From: Prescottella equi
Lineage (GTDB): Bacteria > Actinomycetota > Actinomycetes > Mycobacteriales > Mycobacteriaceae
Assembly (NCBI RefSeq): GCF_020171745.1
Contig: NZ_JAIVAH010000029.1
Location: forward strand, 1-64,000
Direction of reading: 5' to 3'
DNA: 64,000 nucleotides
The notes beneath the pieces are model-generated. The model saw nothing but the letters and a program-made list of their open reading frames with translations. It was not told where the DNA came from and did not search any database. The position numbers were made by a program, and so were the translations under genes. Position 1 is the first letter of the stretch, and each line of letters begins with the position of its first letter. Below are positions 50,390 through 60,394 of the stretch, one piece after another.

Positions 50390-50426
50390 CGGAACACTGC
50401 TCCGAACAATACGGAGCAGTGTTCCG
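50390..50426. promoter_or_regulatory. Perfect 15-bp inverted repeat, probable TetR operator
   Basis: CGGAACACTGCTCCG (50390-50404) and CGGAGCAGTGTTCCG (50412-50426) are exact inverses separated by AACAATA. The site lies between the divergent hydrolase and TetR genes, placed to control both. Confidence 0.85.
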
Positions 50427-50461
50427 GATAGCAACCCGTGACACGTGGAGGAGTGTGTTCT

Positions 50462-51049
50462 GTGACCGATGAGAGCGAGCGCCGGACGAAGCGCGCCGAC
50501 GCGCGCCGGAACGAGCAGGCCCTTCTCGACGCGGCGGCGGCGGTGTTCGTCACATCCGGCGTCGACGCGCCGGTACGGGAGATCGCGGCGAGGGCCGGGG
50601 TCGGGATGGGGACGATCTACCGGCACTTCCCGACGCGTCCGGAACTTGTGGTGGCGGTGTACCGCCACCAGGTCGAGGCGTGCGCGGACGCCGGCCCGAG
50701 GCTGCTCGACGAAAGCCCGACGCCGGAGGCGGCATTGCGGGCGTGGGTCGCACTGTTCGTGGAGTTCCTGGTCACCAAGCACGGTCTCGCCGGCGCACTG
50801 CAGGGCGACAGCGCTGGGTCCGATGCGCTGCACGCTTACTTCGTCGATCGCCTCGTACCGGTCTGCGGGTCGCTCCTCCAGGCGGCGTTCGGGCATACCG
50901 GCGCTGGACACGTCCCGCCGGTCGACGCATACAACCTGATGAAGGGCATCGGAAACCTGTGCATCGGGGCAGCCGCGGATCCCGCCTACGACGCCGACCG
51001 CCTGGTGCAACTGCTTGTCACCGGCGTACTCAGCGGATCCAATCGGTAG
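50462..51049 (+). CDS. TetR family transcriptional regulator
   Basis: The 195-residue protein has a TetR DNA-binding domain (about 12-58: AAAVFVTSGVDAPVREIAAR then GVGMGTIYRHFPTRPELVVA) and a helical ligand domain of the type found with SbtR-like regulators. The GTG at 50462 is preceded by GGAGGAG; an earlier GTG (50438) lacks such a site. It probably represses itself and the divergent hydrolase through the 37-base palindrome. Confidence 0.92.
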   Translation: MTDESERRTKRADARRNEQALLDAAAAVFVTSGVDAPVREIAARAGVGMGTIYRHFPTRPELVVAVYRHQVEACADAGPRLLDESPTPEAALRAWVALFVEFLVTKHGLAGALQGDSAGSDALHAYFVDRLVPVCGSLLQAAFGHTGAGHVPPVDAYNLMKGIGNLCIGAAADPAYDADRLVQLLVTGVLSGSNR

Positions 51050-51127
51050 ACGAAAAGGACTGAGTCACAACCCCTTTCTGCGAAGTGCGCCCACGCTCGA
51101 CGGTCGATCCGCGAAACGGCCTCGTTC

Positions 51128-52507
51128 TTACTTCGTTCCGGTTTGTGCGCCTGAAGACGTCTTTCGGCCGTCGGCTTCACGTCGAATGGGCAGTTGCGGG
51201 CTGGTGTCACGCAACGGCAGCAGGATGAAGACGAGAACAGCCGCGAGGGCAACGCAGATCGCGCCGGCCGTGAGGCCTCCCGAGTAGCCCATGACGGCCA
51301 GTGCGGCCACCCCGACGGCGCCGCCGATCTGCTGGACGGACGTGAACAGGGCCGAGCCGAGCCCAGCATTCTCCTCCGTGGTCCCGTCGACAGCGGCTAC
51401 GGCCAGGATGGGCAGTGTCAGCCCATTGCCGATACTCAGCACGAGCATGCCGGGCAGGACGTGAGCGGCGTAGGACTCGCCCGCAGCCAGGCCGGACAGC
51501 AGGAGCAGACCGGCGATGTTGACCAGGAAGGCCAGCAGGAGCGCCCGGCGCCTCCCGATCCTGAGCGAGACGCGGGAGGACAGCCACATGCCCGCCAGAA
51601 TGCCTGCGCCGTAGGGCAGGTAGGCGATGCCTGCGACGAGCGGGCTGTATTCCAAAGCGGTCTGCACCTGGATCATCAGCAAGAACGACATCGCATACAT
51701 CGCCATCGAGAACAACAGGGTGGCGACATTGGCGACTGTCCGCGTTCGTGAAGTCAGGAACGACGCTGGTACCAGCGGAGCCGCCGCCCGCGACTCTGCC
51801 ACCACGAACGACACCGTCAAGGCGGCGGACAGCACTAAGACGCCGATGACGAGCGGGTCGCTCCAGTCGGTCGCACCGGCCTGCAGCAGCCCGTACACCA
51901 GCGACACTGCGGCACCGGTCACCAGGACCGCACCGGGAACGTCGAGAGGGTGTCGGCCGCGGGCGCGGGACTCGGGAACCAGGCGCGGGAGCAGCGCCAG
52001 CGCTATGGCGACGATGGGCAGGTTGATCAGGAAGATCCCGCGCCAGGAGACCAGGTCGGTCAGCGCTCCGGACAGCACCAGACCCGAGGTTCCACCCAGG
52101 GCCGCGATGCCGCCCCAGATGCCCAGCGCCTTGGCCCGCTCCTCCCGCCCCGGATACAGCAACGTGATCATCGACATTGCCGCCGGACTGGCCATCGCAG
52201 CACCCGCGCCCTGCACGAACCGCCCGATCACAAGTTGCCAAGGCTCCTGCGCGATCGCGCAAGCCAAGCTGGCCACGCCGAACAGCGCCACGCCGATGAG
52301 GAAGACACGACGGCGACCCAGCAGATCCGCCAGCCGGCCACACAGCAGCAGCAGCCCACCGAAGGCCAGGAAGTAGGCGTTGACGACCCAGGGCAACCCG
52401 GAAGGGCTGAATCCCAGCTCATTTCGGATGCTGGGCAGGGCCACGATCACGACGGTGTCATCGAGCACGAGCATGAACTGGACGAGGCACAGCACGATCA
52501 TGGGCAC
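51128..52507 (-). CDS. MFS drug-efflux-type transporter (DHA2, 14 TM)
   Basis: The 459-residue protein has about 14 membrane helices with the MFS motif A GRLADLLGRRRVFLIG and the antiporter motif C-like GPGIGG counterpart GGTSGLVLSG, placing it in the EmrB/QacA-type DHA2 group that exports drugs with proton uptake. The start is GTG 52507 (an ATG lies six bases inside). It is divergent from an AraC-type regulator, likely its control gene. The substrate cannot be read from sequence. Confidence 0.88.
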   Translation of the reverse strand: MPMIVLCLVQFMLVLDDTVVIVALPSIRNELGFSPSGLPWVVNAYFLAFGGLLLLCGRLADLLGRRRVFLIGVALFGVASLACAIAQEPWQLVIGRFVQGAGAAMASPAAMSMITLLYPGREERAKALGIWGGIAALGGTSGLVLSGALTDLVSWRGIFLINLPIVAIALALLPRLVPESRARGRHPLDVPGAVLVTGAAVSLVYGLLQAGATDWSDPLVIGVLVLSAALTVSFVVAESRAAAPLVPASFLTSRTRTVANVATLLFSMAMYAMSFLLMIQVQTALEYSPLVAGIAYLPYGAGILAGMWLSSRVSLRIGRRRALLLAFLVNIAGLLLLSGLAAGESYAAHVLPGMLVLSIGNGLTLPILAVAAVDGTTEENAGLGSALFTSVQQIGGAVGVAALAVMGYSGGLTAGAICVALAAVLVFILLPLRDTSPQLPIRREADGRKTSSGAQTGTK

Positions 52508-52568
52508 GAGACGACGCTATGACCCACGACATTTGGCCACAATCCGCGCCGAGGCCAGACTGTGTCGC

Positions 52569-53309
52569 ATGGAGGACATCGGCGCGATCATCGTGGGCCA
52601 CTTCCCGCTTACCTCCGGGGAGTGGATCCCCGCGCACAGCCACACCCACCACCAGATCGCCTGGACCCGGCGCGGCGTCCTGAGTGTCGGTGTGGGCGAG
52701 TTGTACTGGGTCTTGCCGCCCACCAGGGCGCTGTGGCTGCCCGCGGGCGTCACCCACACAACGGGCGCCACCCGCGATGCGCTGCTGTGCAGCCTGTATC
52801 TGGCTCCGGAACACTGCCCGCTGGATTGGGACGAGCCCACGGTGGTCGGCATCGACGGCTTGCTGGCGGAGTTGACGACGTACCTGGCCCGTACCGACAT
52901 CTCCGACGCGGCGCGGTTGCGCGCCGAGGCGGTGGTGCCCGACCTGCTGAACCCGTTGCCCACCCGGCCCATCGATGTGCCGCAACCCACCGACGAGCGG
53001 GTGCGGATCGTGGCGGACACCCTGCTGGCGGACCCGGCCGACCCGCGGGGCCTCGAGGCTCATGCCCGCGTGGTCGGCGTGAGCAGACGGACCTTGACTC
53101 GGCTTTTCAGCGGAGACATGGGAATGAGCTTCGACCGTTGGCGCACGCGCGTCCGGATGCGCGCCGCCCTGCCGCTGTTGGCCGAGGGCCAGCCGGTTTC
53201 ACGCGTGGCGCACAGCGTGGGGTACGCCACGGCGAGCGCGTTCCTGGCGGCCTTCCGACGCACGGTCGGCACGACGCCCCGGCGGTACCTGCTCAACGGG
53301 CACGACTGA
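52569..53309 (+). CDS. AraC family transcriptional regulator
   Basis: About 246 residues with an N-terminal cupin (IPAHSHTHHQIAWTRRGVLS, then LWLPAGVTHTT) and a C-terminal AraC domain with two helix-turn-helix motifs (EAHARVVGVSRRTLTRLFSG and VSRVAHSVGYATASAFLAAF then PRRYL). The start at ATG 52569 is tentative; an upstream in-frame ATG at 52500 would overlap the divergent transporter gene. It probably activates the transporter. Confidence 0.9.
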   Translation: MEDIGAIIVGHFPLTSGEWIPAHSHTHHQIAWTRRGVLSVGVGELYWVLPPTRALWLPAGVTHTTGATRDALLCSLYLAPEHCPLDWDEPTVVGIDGLLAELTTYLARTDISDAARLRAEAVVPDLLNPLPTRPIDVPQPTDERVRIVADTLLADPADPRGLEAHARVVGVSRRTLTRLFSGDMGMSFDRWRTRVRMRAALPLLAEGQPVSRVAHSVGYATASAFLAAFRRTVGTTPRRYLLNGHD

Positions 53310-53338
53310 AGTGGTCGTTTCCGAAGATGTCGGTCTTT

Positions 53339-53839
53339 TTACGCCCGACCGAACAACAACTCCTCGACGAGACCGGTGCCCGGCGTGGGCGGGTCGCCGA
53401 TGGTTCTCAGCAGTGCCGCGATATCGGGTGCGACCTCGGCAGTGGTCTCGAACTCGGGTTCGGCACCGTGCACGATCGCGCCGTCGTCCCGGATCGCCAG
53501 GTACGAGCACCCGTCGCGGACCGAGAGCAGGATCGGGCAGTGCCGATTCCAGAACCCGTCGACCGCGGCCTCGTCCTCCGGGCTCATCGCCGCCTCCCGG
53601 CTCATGGTCTCGAACTCGTTCCAGGCGAACGCATCGTCGGGCGAATCCGCGTAGTCGCCCAGCGCGAGGAACCACGTCGCCTCGTCGGGACTCGACAGGC
53701 GCGAGAACGACGCCGCCCACGCCACCTGGTCAGCCGGTACGGATTCCAGCGCCGCGGGCGTCCACACGTGCGGCCGACCGGGCTCGAATGTCCATCCCGC
53801 CGAGCGCAAGCGGGCGATCGCCGCGTCGAATGCCTCCAT
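53339..53839 (-). CDS. Hypothetical protein, possibly SMI1/KNR4 (SUKH)-like
   Basis: The 166-residue protein has a pattern like SUKH domains: an early WTFEPGRPHVWTPA, a middle EATWFLALGDYADSP, and VRDGCSYLAIRDDGAIVHG near the end. SUKH proteins are often immunity proteins against contact-dependent toxins, but no toxin lies nearby and similar domains have other uses. The start ATG at 53839 has no strong ribosome site. Family assignment is tentative. Confidence 0.5.
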   Translation of the reverse strand: MEAFDAAIARLRSAGWTFEPGRPHVWTPAALESVPADQVAWAASFSRLSSPDEATWFLALGDYADSPDDAFAWNEFETMSREAAMSPEDEAAVDGFWNRHCPILLSVRDGCSYLAIRDDGAIVHGAEPEFETTAEVAPDIAALLRTIGDPPTPGTGLVEELLFGRA

Positions 53840-53858
53840 CGACGCCACCCTAGCGATG

Positions 53859-54269
53859 TCAGTCGCAGACCGCGGTCGCCTCGACTTCGACGAGCACGTC
53901 CGGCTCGAACAGATACTCCACGCCGATGAGCGATGCCGGCGGCATCGGCAGGGCCAGCCCGATCTCGGCGGCGACCTGTTCGATGCCCGCCATGAACTCG
54001 CCGATCTTGTCGGGCGTCCAGCCGGTGACGTAGAAGGTGAGCCGCACGACGTCGTCGAAAGTTGCACCCGCACCGGTCAATCCGGCCGCCGTGTTGCGCA
54101 GGGCCTGGGCCACCTGGCCCGCGAGATCGCCCGGTGCCACGGGAGTTCCGTCGGCGAGCCGCGCGATCTGACCGGCCACGTGGACGTGGCGGGTCCCTGA
54201 TCCGATTGCGACGTGGTGATAGGGGGTAGGCCGGGTCATGCCGTCCGGGGTACTGAACTGCACAGTCAT
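53859..54269 (-). CDS. RidA family enamine/imine deaminase
   Basis: The 136-residue protein has the YjgF/RidA fold: HHVAIGSGTRHVHVAGQIA, GATFDDVVRLTFYVT and PPASLIGVEYLFEPDVLVEV. Canonical RidA keeps an arginine near IRVTAMV/R105; here the segment reads LIGVEYLF, so it may be of a Rid subfamily without that arginine and the deaminase activity is not certain. GGAGG precedes the ATG at 54269. It is divergent from an HxlR regulator. Confidence 0.82.
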   Translation of the reverse strand: MTVQFSTPDGMTRPTPYHHVAIGSGTRHVHVAGQIARLADGTPVAPGDLAGQVAQALRNTAAGLTGAGATFDDVVRLTFYVTGWTPDKIGEFMAGIEQVAAEIGLALPMPPASLIGVEYLFEPDVLVEVEATAVCD

Positions 54270-54300
54270 GGTGGATGTCCTCCAGGATCGAGTAAGCACG

Positions 54301-54315
54301 GTATCCAATTGATAC
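54301..54315. promoter_or_regulatory. GTATC/GATAC inverted repeat between ridA-like and HxlR genes
   Basis: GTATC-CAATT-GATAC forms a short palindrome, followed by GGTATAG that repeats the half-site. It is located between the divergent genes and is a plausible operator for the HxlR protein. Confidence 0.5.
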
Positions 54316-54352
54316 TTGGTATAGGAGGGGCACTTCAACGAAACTAGGTGGC

Positions 54353-54736
54353 ATGCCCGATACCTACTCGGCCGATTCCGGGGAACTCAGCGTCACCGCG
54401 GCCCACCGAGAACTTCTCGATCAGGTCCTCGACAAGTGGTCGCTGGCGGTCCTCGACCAGTTGTGCGAGCGACCCAGCCGGTTCAACCACCTGCGCCGCG
54501 CGATTCCCGCCGTGACCCAGAAATCCTTGACAGCGACGCTGCGCCGACTCGAGTGCAACGGCATCGTCGAGCGCGAACTGCTGAGTTCCCGCCCGGTCGC
54601 CGTGGAATACCGCATCACGCCACTCGGCAAGACGCTTCGCCACCCGGTGGATGTCCTCGTCGGCTGGGCGGAGACCAACCGCTCGGCGATCGAGAATGCT
54701 CGCGCCCGCTTCGATGCCGAGCAGGACCGCGTCTGA
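54353..54736 (+). CDS. HxlR family transcriptional regulator
   Basis: The 127-residue winged-helix protein has the HxlR layout: VLDKWSLAVLDQLCERPSRF, then HLRRAIPAVTQKSLTATLRR and a wing with PVAVEYRITPLGKTL. Members often sense electrophiles or redox changes and control a divergent gene, here the RidA-like one. It is convergent with the IclR gene (5-base gap). Confidence 0.92.
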   Translation: MPDTYSADSGELSVTAAHRELLDQVLDKWSLAVLDQLCERPSRFNHLRRAIPAVTQKSLTATLRRLECNGIVERELLSSRPVAVEYRITPLGKTLRHPVDVLVGWAETNRSAIENARARFDAEQDRV

Positions 54737-54741
54737 CCTGT

Positions 54742-55485
54742 TCAGGAGGGCGTACGCACCCCGCTCGGCACCAGCCGGCTCGCGTATTCGCGCAGCAGGT
54801 TCACCAGGTCGGCGTCGTGAACCGACAGGCGCCCGGTCGGCCCGATCGCGGCGAGGCTGCCGACGACGGCGCGTCGGCTGTCGTGGACAGGGACGGCGAC
54901 GGCCGAGCGGCCCACCCGGATCTCGTCGACCTCGCAGGCGGGTTCGCCGCGCCGGATCACCGACAGTTCCATCTCCAGCGCGTCGTGGTCGGTGATGGTG
55001 CGGGCGGTGACCTTCCGCAGCGGACCGGCCGCGAGGTCGGGGCGCGCAGCGAGCAGCACCTTGCCGATCGCCGACGCGTGCGGGGCCGTCACCAGCGTGC
55101 GCTCGCCCGCGAGTTCGTGGTCGGGATCGCGGTCCACCAGGCGTACACGCCCGTTGTCGTACGACGCGAGGTACACGCCGTACCGGACCTGGGCGCGCAA
55201 CTCCTCGAGCACGACGCCGACGTCGACGGGTCGGTCCGCGGCCCCGGCCAATTCGCGGGTGCGACGGCCGAGGGTGAACCCGGAGAGGTCGGCGACGCGG
55301 ACGAGGTAGCCGTCGGCGACGAGCAGGTTCAGCAGTCGGTAGGCCGTCGCCTGCGGGATGCCGGCCAGCGCGGCGATCTCCTTCGCCGATGCCCCGGATC
55401 CCAGTTGTGCGGCCGCCTCGAGCAGCGCGAGTGCGCGTTGCACGGCACGCGGTTCGTTGCCGCCGAGGTCCCTCGCAGGCGCCAT
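54742..55485 (-). CDS. IclR family transcriptional regulator
   Basis: The 247-residue protein has an N-terminal winged helix (ALLEAAAQLGSGASAKEIAA then GIPQATAYRLLNLLVADGYL) and a C-terminal effector domain with LLAARPDLAAGPL, SVIRRGEPACEVDEIRVGRS and VAVPVHDSRRAVVGSLAAIG. The ATG at 55485 overlaps the stop of the permease gene by one base, so they form an operon. It probably controls the permease and the divergent L-amino acid oxidase operon in response to an amino acid or keto acid. Confidence 0.9.
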   Translation of the reverse strand: MAPARDLGGNEPRAVQRALALLEAAAQLGSGASAKEIAALAGIPQATAYRLLNLLVADGYLVRVADLSGFTLGRRTRELAGAADRPVDVGVVLEELRAQVRYGVYLASYDNGRVRLVDRDPDHELAGERTLVTAPHASAIGKVLLAARPDLAAGPLRKVTARTITDHDALEMELSVIRRGEPACEVDEIRVGRSAVAVPVHDSRRAVVGSLAAIGPTGRLSVHDADLVNLLREYASRLVPSGVRTPS

Positions 55486-56972
55486 CAGCGCGGGTCCCGG
55501 CCGACCAGGACGGTCCGGCCGGACGCGTCGGCGGCGAATACGCCCGCCCCGGGCAGGACGTCCGCGGATTCGGCGTTGTCGAACGCGCCCATGCGCAGCA
55601 GCGCGTCGGGGCGTCGTCTGCGCAGCCCGGCGCGCCACACCAGGCCCGACAGCAGCACGGCCGCCACCGCGACCGGCACGACGTACGACGCGTCGATCAC
55701 GTTGACGTACACCAGGTATCCGAGCACCGACGCCCCGGCAATGCTGCCGAGGGTGCTCGCGGCGAGTACCCCCGGGGTCTGCTCGCCGATGCGGTTGAGG
55801 AAGCGCACCGACGCGACCGCCACCACCACGTAGGCGACGATCACGGCACCGCGCACGACCAACCTGAGATCACCGAACACCACACCGGTCCCGAGCACCG
55901 CGAACGCCCCGGCGCCGAGTACGACCACACCGATGACGAGCGCCAGCGCCGCGTCCGGGGTGCGGAACGACGCGTGCACCCGTCCGCACCAGCGGGGCAG
56001 TGCCCCCTCGACCCCGAGCGAATAGACCAGGCGGGACGCGGCATTCGACGACGCCATCGCCGAGGCCAGCCACGAGCAGGCCAGCCCGACGTTCAGTGCG
56101 ACCACGATGACCGGGCTGACCCCGGTCTCGGTGCCGTGCAGATACGCATTCACGAGGGTGTCGCTGCGTCCCGTCCACGCCGCCCACCCAGCGACGAGGA
56201 ACAGTGATCCGCAGATCATCGGTGTGAACAGCACCGTGCGGGTGACGGTCACCAGCGGGCGCCGCGCCTCGGGGCCGAAGAACGCGGCACTCTCGAAGCC
56301 GGCGAGCGCGAACAGTGCTGCCAGCGCGAGCGTCAGCGTGCCGTGGCCGGACGCCGGCGGGAGAAGAACGGGCGGGGATGCGTTGTCGCCGAACAGCATC
56401 AGTCCGACGATGAAGACGAGCGAGCAGATCTCGACCGCGAGGATCGTGACGGCCGCGAACCGCACGCCGCGCACGAGGCAGCACAGGATGCCCACCGCCA
56501 GTGCCAGATACACCGGCGGCGCGGGAGGGGAGAACCCGGCGAGACCGCACAGGGCGATCACCGCCTGACCGCCGTGGTAGAGCGTCATCACGGCGCTGCC
56601 GACGTACTTCACCAGCATCGCGACCGCGGCGGTGAGCGCGGCCCGGCTCCCGGATCCGCGGAACGCGAAGCTGTGCAGGCCGCCGGCCGCGGCCATGCGT
56701 CGGGTGAACTGGGAGACGCAGAACGCGATGAGGGTGACGGCGATCGTTGCGACCAGGATCGTCACGATGCCGCTGAGCATTCGGCCGTGGGTGAGCATCG
56801 TGAGTGGCAGGACCACCATGGACACCGCCGGTGCGGTGGTGGCGACGGACTGGGCCAGTACCTCGACGCCGGACAGTTGCCGCCGCCCGAGGGCGCGCAT
56901 CGACGACAGGGCGGGACGCTCCGGTTCCCCGGTGGTGAACGAGCGCGCGATCGCGTCGGTGAGTGCGGACAC
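55485..56972 (-). CDS. APC family amino acid permease
   Basis: The 495-residue protein has about 12 membrane helices in the APC superfamily pattern (VEVLAQSVATTAPAVSMVVL in helix 1, ALFALAGFESAAFFGPEARR in helix 6). APC carriers take up amino acids or amines. I choose GTG 56972; a TTG at 57002 is possible, and no strong ribosome site is seen. It is divergent from the L-amino acid oxidase gene and coupled to the IclR gene, suggesting uptake of the same substrates. Confidence 0.85.
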   Translation of the reverse strand: MSALTDAIARSFTTGEPERPALSSMRALGRRQLSGVEVLAQSVATTAPAVSMVVLPLTMLTHGRMLSGIVTILVATIAVTLIAFCVSQFTRRMAAAGGLHSFAFRGSGSRAALTAAVAMLVKYVGSAVMTLYHGGQAVIALCGLAGFSPPAPPVYLALAVGILCCLVRGVRFAAVTILAVEICSLVFIVGLMLFGDNASPPVLLPPASGHGTLTLALAALFALAGFESAAFFGPEARRPLVTVTRTVLFTPMICGSLFLVAGWAAWTGRSDTLVNAYLHGTETGVSPVIVVALNVGLACSWLASAMASSNAASRLVYSLGVEGALPRWCGRVHASFRTPDAALALVIGVVVLGAGAFAVLGTGVVFGDLRLVVRGAVIVAYVVVAVASVRFLNRIGEQTPGVLAASTLGSIAGASVLGYLVYVNVIDASYVVPVAVAAVLLSGLVWRAGLRRRRPDALLRMGAFDNAESADVLPGAGVFAADASGRTVLVGRDPR

Positions 56973-57042
56973 GCGCGTGACGCTAGTCAGCGTGTGTAAC
57001 AACGATATTGCGTGCGTGCTTCCACTGATCGCACACGTCTGA

Positions 57043-58788
<1,746 letters not shown>

Positions 58789-58817
58789 GCCCGTTCATCA
58801 TTCACGAAGGAGCCATC

Positions 58818-59492
58818 ATGATTTCCGTTTCTCGCAAGGCGATCGCCGCGGCCCTCGCGGGCTCGGCACTGATCCTGACCGCCTCCGGCTGCTCGTCCGA
58901 CACCGCCGAGGCGGAGACCGCACCCGAGTCGACGTTCGTCTCCAAGTCGGTTCTGGAAGCGGGACAAGCGAATCCGATGATCGCGCAGGGCGTGGCGATC
59001 GGTGGCGGCGCGGCCGTCTACAAGACCAGCGGGCTGGGGCCGTCGGCGTCCAACAAGACCGCGCCCGAGGGCACCCCGGAGTCGTACATCGACAGCCAGT
59101 TCACCGGCGGTGTGCTGCCGGCGGGTGTCACGGTCACCGAGGCGCAGGGCATCAACGTGCTCAAGAAGATCCGGGAGAACCTGGAGGCGCAGGGGCTGAC
59201 GCTCGAGGACGTCGTGACGATGCGGGTGTTCCTCGACAACGCTCCCGGCACCGATCGCGCCGACTACGCGGGCTGGAATCGCGCTTACCGTCAGTTCTTC
59301 GCCAACACCAACCTAGAGACCGGTGACACCGAGTTGGTGCCGCTGGGGACCGCGGCCCCGGCCGCCCCGATCGAGCGGAACGGCGCCCGCCCCACCCGTT
59401 TCGCGCTCGAGGTCGGCACCTTGCCGGTTGCGGGCTGGCTGGTCGAGGTCGAGGTGGACGCGGTCTACCCCGACGGCAAGGAGCCGTCCTGA
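58818..59492 (+). CDS. Lipoprotein with RidA (YjgF) domain
   Basis: The 224-residue protein has a lipoprotein signal ([16 protein letters not shown], lipobox LTASGC with Cys25) and a RidA-like domain from about 45 ([15 protein letters not shown], then [20 protein letters not shown] and a C-terminal [13 protein letters not shown]). RidA enzymes hydrolyse reactive imines and enamines, the direct products of amino-acid oxidases. Anchored outside the membrane beside a secreted oxidase, it would clear imines where they form. AAGGAG precedes the ATG. The catalytic arginine should be checked by alignment. Confidence 0.85.
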   Translation: MISVSRKAIAAALAGSALILTASGCSSDTAEAETAPESTFVSKSVLEAGQANPMIAQGVAIGGGAAVYKTSGLGPSASNKTAPEGTPESYIDSQFTGGVLPAGVTVTEAQGINVLKKIRENLEAQGLTLEDVVTMRVFLDNAPGTDRADYAGWNRAYRQFFANTNLETGDTELVPLGTAAPAAPIERNGARPTRFALEVGTLPVAGWLVEVEVDAVYPDGKEPS

Positions 59493-59692
59493 TGGGCGCG
59501 CTGAGTCCCGGTCACTGGGCGATCGTGGCGGTGGTGCTGCTGGTGCTGTTCGGGTCCAAGAAGCTGCCCGACGCCGCCCGTGGGCTAGGCCGCTCGCTGC
59601 GGATCCTCAAGAGCGAGGTGGGCGAACTGCAGGCCGACGAGCAGCCCGCCGAACTCGGGAACCCCGACCCGGCGAAGCGACTGTCCGCCTAG
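59492..59692 (+). CDS. tatA: TatA/E-type protein translocase subunit
   Basis: The 66-residue protein has the TatA layout: a short N-terminus, a membrane helix ([20 protein letters not shown]) with the FG hinge, an amphipathic helix ([19 protein letters not shown]) and an acidic tail. TatA forms the Tat pore. Its ATG overlaps the stop of the lipoprotein gene by one base (TGATG). The partner export substrate, the Tat-signal oxidase, is two genes upstream, so this looks like a dedicated copy. Confidence 0.9.
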   Translation: MGALSPGHWAIVAVVLLVLFGSKKLPDAARGLGRSLRILKSEVGELQADEQPAELGNPDPAKRLSA

Positions 59693-59700
59693 ACCGGACG

Positions 59701-59740
59701 ACGACGGCCGCGCAACGCGCACGCGTTGCGCGGCCGTCGT
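59701..59740. terminator. Bidirectional terminator hairpin
   Basis: A perfect 19-bp stem (59701-59719 with 59722-59740) with a 2-base loop lies between the converging tatA and marR genes and can stop both transcripts. Confidence 0.85.
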
Positions 59741-59751
59741 CGTTCGTCGGG

Positions 59752-60207
59752 TCACGGCCGCGGCCAGGGGCGTCCACCCATCCGCTCGATGTCGGTGTTG
59801 AAGCGCTTGAGGTAGGCCGCGAAGGCGGCGACGTCCTCTGCCTCCCAGTCCGCCATCATCGTGTTCAGCGCCGCGATGCTCCCGGACCGTTCCCCGTCGA
59901 GGAGGGCTTTGCCCTCCTCGGTGATGCGGAACTTGCGGGCCATGCCGCCGTCGGGATCGGGGATGCGTTCGAGGAGTCCGTCGCCGAGCATCGCGGTGGT
60001 CTGCCGGTGCAGGGTGGACGTGTCGAGGCCGAGGGCGTCGCTGAGCTGGCCGTTCGACATGGGGCCCTCGATGTCGATGCGGCTGAGCAGGATGTAGGCG
60101 CTGCTGTCGAGGTGTCCGCCGCTGCGGCGGGGGCGCGGGCTGTTGTGGTGCACGTGCCGACCCAGCAGCATGGTCTCGAAGTCGATCAGATGCGTGGGTT
60201 TCTCCAT
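59752..60207 (-). CDS. MarR family transcriptional regulator
   Basis: The 151-residue protein has a MarR winged helix: SSAYILLSRIDIEGPMSNGQ, LSDALGLDTSTLHRQTTAML and a wing DPDGGMARKFRITEEG. GAGAGGA precedes the ATG at 60207. It is divergent from an MFS efflux gene, with ATACAA repeats between them, so it probably represses the pump. Confidence 0.92.
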   Translation of the reverse strand: MEKPTHLIDFETMLLGRHVHHNSPRPRRSGGHLDSSAYILLSRIDIEGPMSNGQLSDALGLDTSTLHRQTTAMLGDGLLERIPDPDGGMARKFRITEEGKALLDGERSGSIAALNTMMADWEAEDVAAFAAYLKRFNTDIERMGGRPWPRP

Positions 60208-60305
60208 ACCGGTCCTCTCACAACCGCATCGTTCCTCGGTGCTCGATGCACTCCCATTGTGCCCGGGCGGAATCGGACATATCACCCTACCTGGGATTTT
60301 GCGCG

Positions 60306-60340
60306 ATACAACTTGATTGCATGATACAAGTTGGTTGTAT
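60306..60340. promoter_or_regulatory. ATACAA repeats, probable MarR operator
   Basis: ATACAACTTG (from 60306) and ATACAAGTTG (from 60324) are near-direct repeats 18 bases apart. ATACAA (60324-60329) also pairs with TTGTAT (60335-60340) as an inverted repeat. The site lies in the AT-rich gap between the divergent MarR and MFS genes. Confidence 0.72.
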
Positions 60341-60394
60341 GCTGCAACTAGTTTGAGTAACGAAATCCGTTTGAATCCAGAAGTTGGGAGTCCC

